From Streptomyces sindenensis (lineage in GTDB: Bacteria > Actinomycetota > Actinomycetes > Streptomycetales > Streptomycetaceae), in assembly GCF_014649035.1 (NCBI RefSeq), contig NZ_BMSG01000021.1:58065-122064 (forward strand): a stretch of 64,000 nucleotides of DNA, read 5' to 3'. Within the stretch, counting starts at the first letter, position 1. The number at the start of each line of letters is the position of its first letter. A program made the translations under genes and the position numbers. This document shows positions 61,003-64,000 of the stretch, piece by piece. The notes under the pieces were generated by a model. That model worked only from the letters and a program-made list of their open reading frames with translations, made no database searches and had not been told where the DNA came from.

Positions 61003-61529
61003 TTGATGTGGCGAATGTGAGTCCTGGGGTGTTCGGTCCGCCGGAGAGATTCCGTCCTGCGAGCCCTGAGTCGTGGCGAGAGATTGAATTTTGGGCTGGT
61101 CTTGAGCTGCCCCGCGACTACAAGCGGTTCGTAGACGGCTATGGGGACGCTGTAGTCTTCAGGCATCTGTTCATCGCCCATCCGGAGGGGGCCGACCCTC
61201 TTTTGAAGGTGATGCAAGAGGAGCGCCAGACCTTCCTCGCGGGTGAAGAAGGCGCATCCGACGTGGCCCCCAGCGAGAGTTCCGGGATGGGTGGATTTCT
61301 GCCATGGGCCTATCACGACTTCAATGGCGACATCTGTCTGCTGGTTCCGCCTTCGGCTGACAACCTCGATTGGTCTGTAGCTGTCTCGTTCCGACAATGC
61401 CCGGAGGTGCAGATCTTCCCGGGGGGAGTCACAGAGTTCCTGCAGGCTCTGGCCCGGGGGGAGTTCCCCCGCGGTTGGCCGCGCGTTGGGTTCGACTGGG
61501 CAAGTGCTGAGGGATCGCCGCTGATCTGA
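60999..61529 (+). CDS. SUKH-superfamily (SMI1/KNR4) immunity protein
   Basis: 176 residues; GTG at 60999 overlaps the toxin stop (GTGA), with an alternative GTG at 61008. The SUKH signature is SWREIEFWAGLELPRDYKRF, followed by FVDGYGDAVVF and, later, GGFLPWAYHDFNGDICLLV. SUKH proteins are standard immunity proteins of nuclease toxins encoded just upstream. Here it is intact while the toxin is broken, so it would protect against kin that still deliver the active toxin, or is left over. Confidence 0.85.
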   Translation: MIDVANVSPGVFGPPERFRPASPESWREIEFWAGLELPRDYKRFVDGYGDAVVFRHLFIAHPEGADPLLKVMQEERQTFLAGEEGASDVAPSESSGMGGFLPWAYHDFNGDICLLVPPSADNLDWSVAVSFRQCPEVQIFPGGVTEFLQALARGEFPRGWPRVGFDWASAEGSPLI

Positions 61530-61544
61530 GCGGGGTCAATCGGG

Positions 61545-61939
61545 TGATTGCCGTCCGTGACTGTGTTCACAACGGTGGTGGACGTCCTGACCAGCGGGTG
61601 CGCATGGCGGCATCTGCCGCAGACGTTCGGTGTCTCGCCCGCCACCGCGCACCGCCGGTTCACCGCGTGGACGAAGGCGGGGCTGTGGCGTGGTCTGCAC
61701 CGGGCGGTCCTGGACGAGCTCGGCGCCCGGGGCGAGCTCGACTGGACCTCCGCGATCGTCGACGCCGCCTCGGTGCGGGCGAAAAGGAGGGTTCGCTGAC
61801 CGGGCCGAACCCGGTCGATGGCGGCAAGAAGGGCAGCAAACTGCACGTGCTGTCCGAGGCACAGGGCATCCCCCTGGCCGTCGCCGTGTCCGGAGCGAAC
61901 ACTCACGACAGCCAGGCCCTCAAGCCGCTGATCCGCGGC
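61545..61939 (+). pseudogene. IS5-family transposase remnant, truncated at both ends and frameshifted
   Basis: Homology begins at VFTTVVDVLTSGCAWRHLPQ, continues TFGVSPATAHRRFTAWTKAG and DELGARGELDWTSAIVDAAS to a run of As near 61782-61785. It then continues one frame back: GSLTGPNPVDGGKKGSKLHV, GANTHDSQALKPLIRG. The N terminus and the C-terminal DDE half are missing. The missing base may be a mutation or a programmed frameshift, as some IS5-group elements have. After about 61939 sequence belongs to a different gene read on the other strand. Confidence 0.8.
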
Positions 61940-62146
61940 AAGGACCAGCCCCGCCTGCGGGCGCACCTCCTGGACTGTGAGGTCAAAACCCTGCGCGACC
62001 TTCCGCACCAGCTGGTTGAAGCCCGGTTCCGTTTCGAACCGCCGCACGAGGCGGGCATACTCTCCAGAACGCGCTGGGGATTTCCCTCGTGTCATAGCCA
62101 GAGCCACCATCCGGGCTGCTGCGGCAACATCGTCGTACTGCGTCAT
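61937..62146 (-). pseudogene. 5' fragment of a small gene cut by the IS remnant (KITE/JetB-like subunit?)
   Basis: About 69 codons: MTQYDDVAAAARMVALAMTR, then ARLVRRFETEPGFNQLVRKV and GFDLTVQEVRPQAGLVLA, after which the reading passes into transposase DNA in antisense. The pattern (short N-terminal helices, VRRF.EPGF..LV..VA.GFDLTV) resembles the small KITE subunits of SMC-like complexes. Its ATG overlaps the stop of the next upstream gene by four bases (ATGA at 62143-62146), so both were one operon. The rest of the gene and anything after it is gone from this locus. Confidence 0.5.
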
Positions 62147-63717
62147 GCACTCGGCTCCAGATCGTCATTCGTGGCGCGGGTAACAAATTCTGGCGAAAGG
62201 GGCGGTCGCGTATCGGGGGCCGCATCAACGTTGTCGGAGGCCGGTTCGCCCACGGCCGGCAACAGCAGGAAGTCGCTGCCACCGAAAGCCGGGTCGTCCA
62301 ACCCAGTCCCGTCGTCCACGACAGTGACGGCTTCCTCACCGCGCGCCAGCTCGGCGACCGGAACATGCCGAAACCGATGCGCGGTCTCCATAGCCAGCAG
62401 ATGGTCAGTGTCGTCACCAGGCCCTCTGCCCTCGCTCCACTCGCGGGCACGCTCGAGTAACCGAGACAGTCGCACGCCTTCCACAGGGACGGCCGAAAGC
62501 AGCCTGTTCACCCATGCATGCTGCGCGTCGTCGAATCTCGGTGGATCGGACGTTTCTTCCCAGTCGTTCGATGCGCCCACCGCGACCAGCTCAACCTCGG
62601 CCTGTTCCGGAATCCGTGTGAGGGCCTCGAAGTAGTCCGGCAGGTACATCACCCGCGGGCGGACCGGACCGAGCACCCCGCGCACGAACGCCTCCAGGGG
62701 CCGCTCGCTGTCCCCGATACTGAGCTCGAGCGCCGGCTCCAGGAGCTGGCTGCGCACATGCACCCGTGTATGGACCACGGGTGGTACGAAGATCTGCCGG
62801 TCCTGCTGGCGCCGGAACTCAGGAACCACCCTGAGCAGCATGTCGATGAGCATCAAGTGCCGCTGCAGACAATCCTCGATCAGCGCATCCAGAGCCTCCA
62901 ACTGCTGCCGCTTGTGTTCCTCTTCTGTGACCTCGAGTAGCTGCGCCACCTGCGCCTTGAGCTGAGTCTCCGCCCGAGACCTCTCCTCAACGTGCTCCTG
63001 TGCCTCCGTCAGCGGGCCCTCAAGATCCGCCTCCCAGCCGATGGCCCGTACGTTGCGTTTCATCTCCTCCATGCGGTCCAGCAGTTCCTTCGCATACCGG
63101 ATGCTTTGCACATGGGCGGTGCGGGCGGCCTGCCACGCTTCACCGATCCGCGCGCGTTTTAGCAACGCGGCCAACTTGGCCTCCGCCGCAATCTGCTCGG
63201 ACGCGATGTCCACATCGACCGCATGGACGAGCACGGTGATGGCCGCATCAGTGACTGTCAGCGCCGCCTGCCCGGCTTCGTCCGGCACGTCTTTGAGGAT
63301 CTGAAACGGAAACTCCCTGACGACGAAGCCGTCGCCTGTCACGCTCCCGATCTCGTGCCGAAAGCACCGGTCGTGTCTCTCGGTGTTGATCATCCGCTCC
63401 ACCAGCCAGCGCGCGACTTCCCGATACTCGGTACCCGCCCGCCCGGGAACCTGCAGCACTGCAGACTCAGCAACCTGTTCCACGACGGCTTCCTGCCGAA
63501 CTGCCGTCCGCGCCCCTATCCGCAGCGTCACGAAGTCGATGGCTGCCAGCGCGAGTTCGGCCAGCCGGTACCCCTCCCAGCCCCGCTCCCGCTTCGCCGG
63601 ACTGTCGTCGAGCGCCAATAATGGCCGCACCACGGCCAGGGCCTTCATCCGCGACGTGATGCTTTCGTACGCGGCAGACGACTCGCCAAAGAACACTGAG
63701 AGCCCTCCCAACATCAT
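62143..63717 (-). CDS. Kleisin-like subunit of a putative SMC/Wadjet-type complex
   Basis: 524 residues, ATG ATG at 63717. Not a family I can name with certainty. Seen: N-terminal helical part (LAELALAAIDFVTLRIGART), a winged-helix-like segment (VARWLVERMINTERHDRCFR, FVVREFPFQILKDV), a long helical region with coiled-coil heptads (about 185-300, e.g. ERSRAETQLKAQVAQLLEV), the conserved-looking FRRQQDRQIFVPPVVHTRV, and an acidic C-terminal tail. The order (wHTH, coiled coil, second helical domain), the overlap with a KITE-like gene, and similar pairs next to SMC-like ATPases suggest a defence or chromosome complex. No ATPase or nuclease partner remains. An alternative is an unrelated helical protein. 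Confidence 0.5.
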   Translation of the reverse strand: MMLGGLSVFFGESSAAYESITSRMKALAVVRPLLALDDSPAKRERGWEGYRLAELALAAIDFVTLRIGARTAVRQEAVVEQVAESAVLQVPGRAGTEYREVARWLVERMINTERHDRCFRHEIGSVTGDGFVVREFPFQILKDVPDEAGQAALTVTDAAITVLVHAVDVDIASEQIAAEAKLAALLKRARIGEAWQAARTAHVQSIRYAKELLDRMEEMKRNVRAIGWEADLEGPLTEAQEHVEERSRAETQLKAQVAQLLEVTEEEHKRQQLEALDALIEDCLQRHLMLIDMLLRVVPEFRRQQDRQIFVPPVVHTRVHVRSQLLEPALELSIGDSERPLEAFVRGVLGPVRPRVMYLPDYFEALTRIPEQAEVELVAVGASNDWEETSDPPRFDDAQHAWVNRLLSAVPVEGVRLSRLLERAREWSEGRGPGDDTDHLLAMETAHRFRHVPVAELARGEEAVTVVDDGTGLDDPAFGGSDFLLLPAVGEPASDNVDAAPDTRPPLSPEFVTRATNDDLEPSA

Positions 63718-63953
63718 CCGCTCAACCGGAACTCACGCTAGGACACGGCACTGACAATGCTCCGAGGTCGAACACTCGGGCGATTCTTTTCGGCTGTCGT
63801 ATTCACTGGCGACATGATCGGGAAACCTGCGTCCGAACGCCTTTTCCGTAACGCTGGCGCCGTGTCACCCCTCGCTGGTTCCAACAAGCGGCTCGGTGTC
63901 TGCAGGCTATTACTCGGCGCTACACGAGATGGGGTAGGTGCTTAGAAGTCATC
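63718..63953. promoter_or_regulatory. Promoter gap before the kleisin-like gene, ending at an IS edge
   Basis: About 235 bases with nothing gene-like that I trust (a 62-codon open frame at 63757-63945 lacks codon bias and a start signal). The IS end must lie near 63935-63953; terminal inverted repeats cannot be defined with one end outside the window. Confidence 0.4.
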
Positions 63954-64000
63954 TCATTTGGTGAGCCTGCGGTAGCAGATGAGGGTGCAGGCGATGCTGG
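63954..64000 (-). mobile_element. 3' end of an IS5-family transposase (continues beyond the window)
   Basis: On the reverse strand the last 14 codons before a TGA (63954-63956) read SIACTLICYRRLTK, the usual C terminus of Streptomyces IS5-group transposases. This is a second IS copy, separate from the remnant at 61.5 kb and flanking the kleisin-like gene on its 5' side. Confidence 0.75.

Noticed and set aside
62143..63717. Known Wadjet JetA (DUF3375, DUF2397) assignment
   Set aside because: Sequence starts and conserved stretches of those families are not recognisable; only the general layout is similar.
63757..63945. 62-codon forward ORF beside the IS end
   Set aside because: Weak codon bias, no start signal; more likely the promoter gap of the kleisin-like gene.

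Overview
This is chromosomal core DNA of a Streptomyces or close relative. It has very high G+C with third-position GC bias, GTG/TTG starts, short ATGA/GTGA overlaps, and recognisable Streptomyces genes in an order I recall from the hrdB-parE-parC region of S. coelicolor: hrdB, parE, parC, ptsH, sepH, cutRS, dut, two TrkA proteins. All product names come from reading translated motifs by eye; no database search was run.

Layout. 1-5.0 kb: 3' end of the principal sigma factor gene hrdB, a secreted trypsin-like protease, a 28-bp tandem repeat, a small zinc-ribbon-like protein (DUF7455) and parE. 5.2-10.9 kb: a DUF485 protein plus an acetate-type sodium:solute symporter, a divergent CitA/CitB-like two-component system, and a LacI regulator behind an operator-like inverted repeat. 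10.9-14.6 kb: two divergent citrate synthase-family genes (one fused to an N-terminal DNA-binding domain) around an AT-rich inverted-repeat cluster, then a CobW GTPase. 14.6-22.8 kb: parC, a paired M16 peptidase operon, a c-di-AMP (ydaO) riboswitch in front of an M23 cell-wall hydrolase, a GntR regulator and HPr. 22.9-28.4 kb: a GNAT/acyl-CoA ligase fusion (PatA type), DUF5998, a phosphodiesterase and thymidine kinase. 28.5-34 kb is more variable: a LuxR remnant, a 42-bp perfect palindrome, TetR plus a DrrAB-type ABC exporter, a cold-shock-domain protein, a VOC protein and a rhodanese. 34-44 kb: sepH, a membrane protein with repeated TQLL/TRML motifs, an FAD sugar-lactone oxidase with an MFS protein, ferrochelatase, an inositol monophosphatase-like enzyme and cutRS. 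44.5-59.15 kb: a conserved actinobacterial block (DUF4193, DUF3093, thioesterase, dut, DUF3710, ABC ATPase, kdpDE, OB-fold protein, DUF3159, two TrkA proteins, KimA-like potassium transporter, TRAM rRNA methyltransferase). From memory, much of it parallels the sigA-suhB-dut-ceoBC neighbourhood of Mycobacterium tuberculosis.

The last 4.8 kb (59.15-64 kb) is a decaying accessory island. It holds a short orphan reverse-strand fragment, a truncated RHS core, a frameshifted nuclease toxin domain with an intact SUKH (SMI1/KNR4) immunity gene overlapping its stop codon, an IS5-type transposase remnant that cuts off a small gene, an intact 524-residue protein resembling the kleisin-like subunit of an SMC/Wadjet-type complex, and the 3' end of a second IS5-type transposase at the window edge. 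The nuclease-immunity pair and the severed kleisin/KITE-like pair are the least explained parts of the window.

Cross-talk. Potassium and c-di-AMP form one theme: a ydaO riboswitch, a KimA-like transporter, two TrkA regulators and KdpDE without kdpFABC. Central carbon is another: symporter, CitAB-like sensor, two citrate synthases, PatA. No tRNA, rRNA, CRISPR array or prophage was seen.
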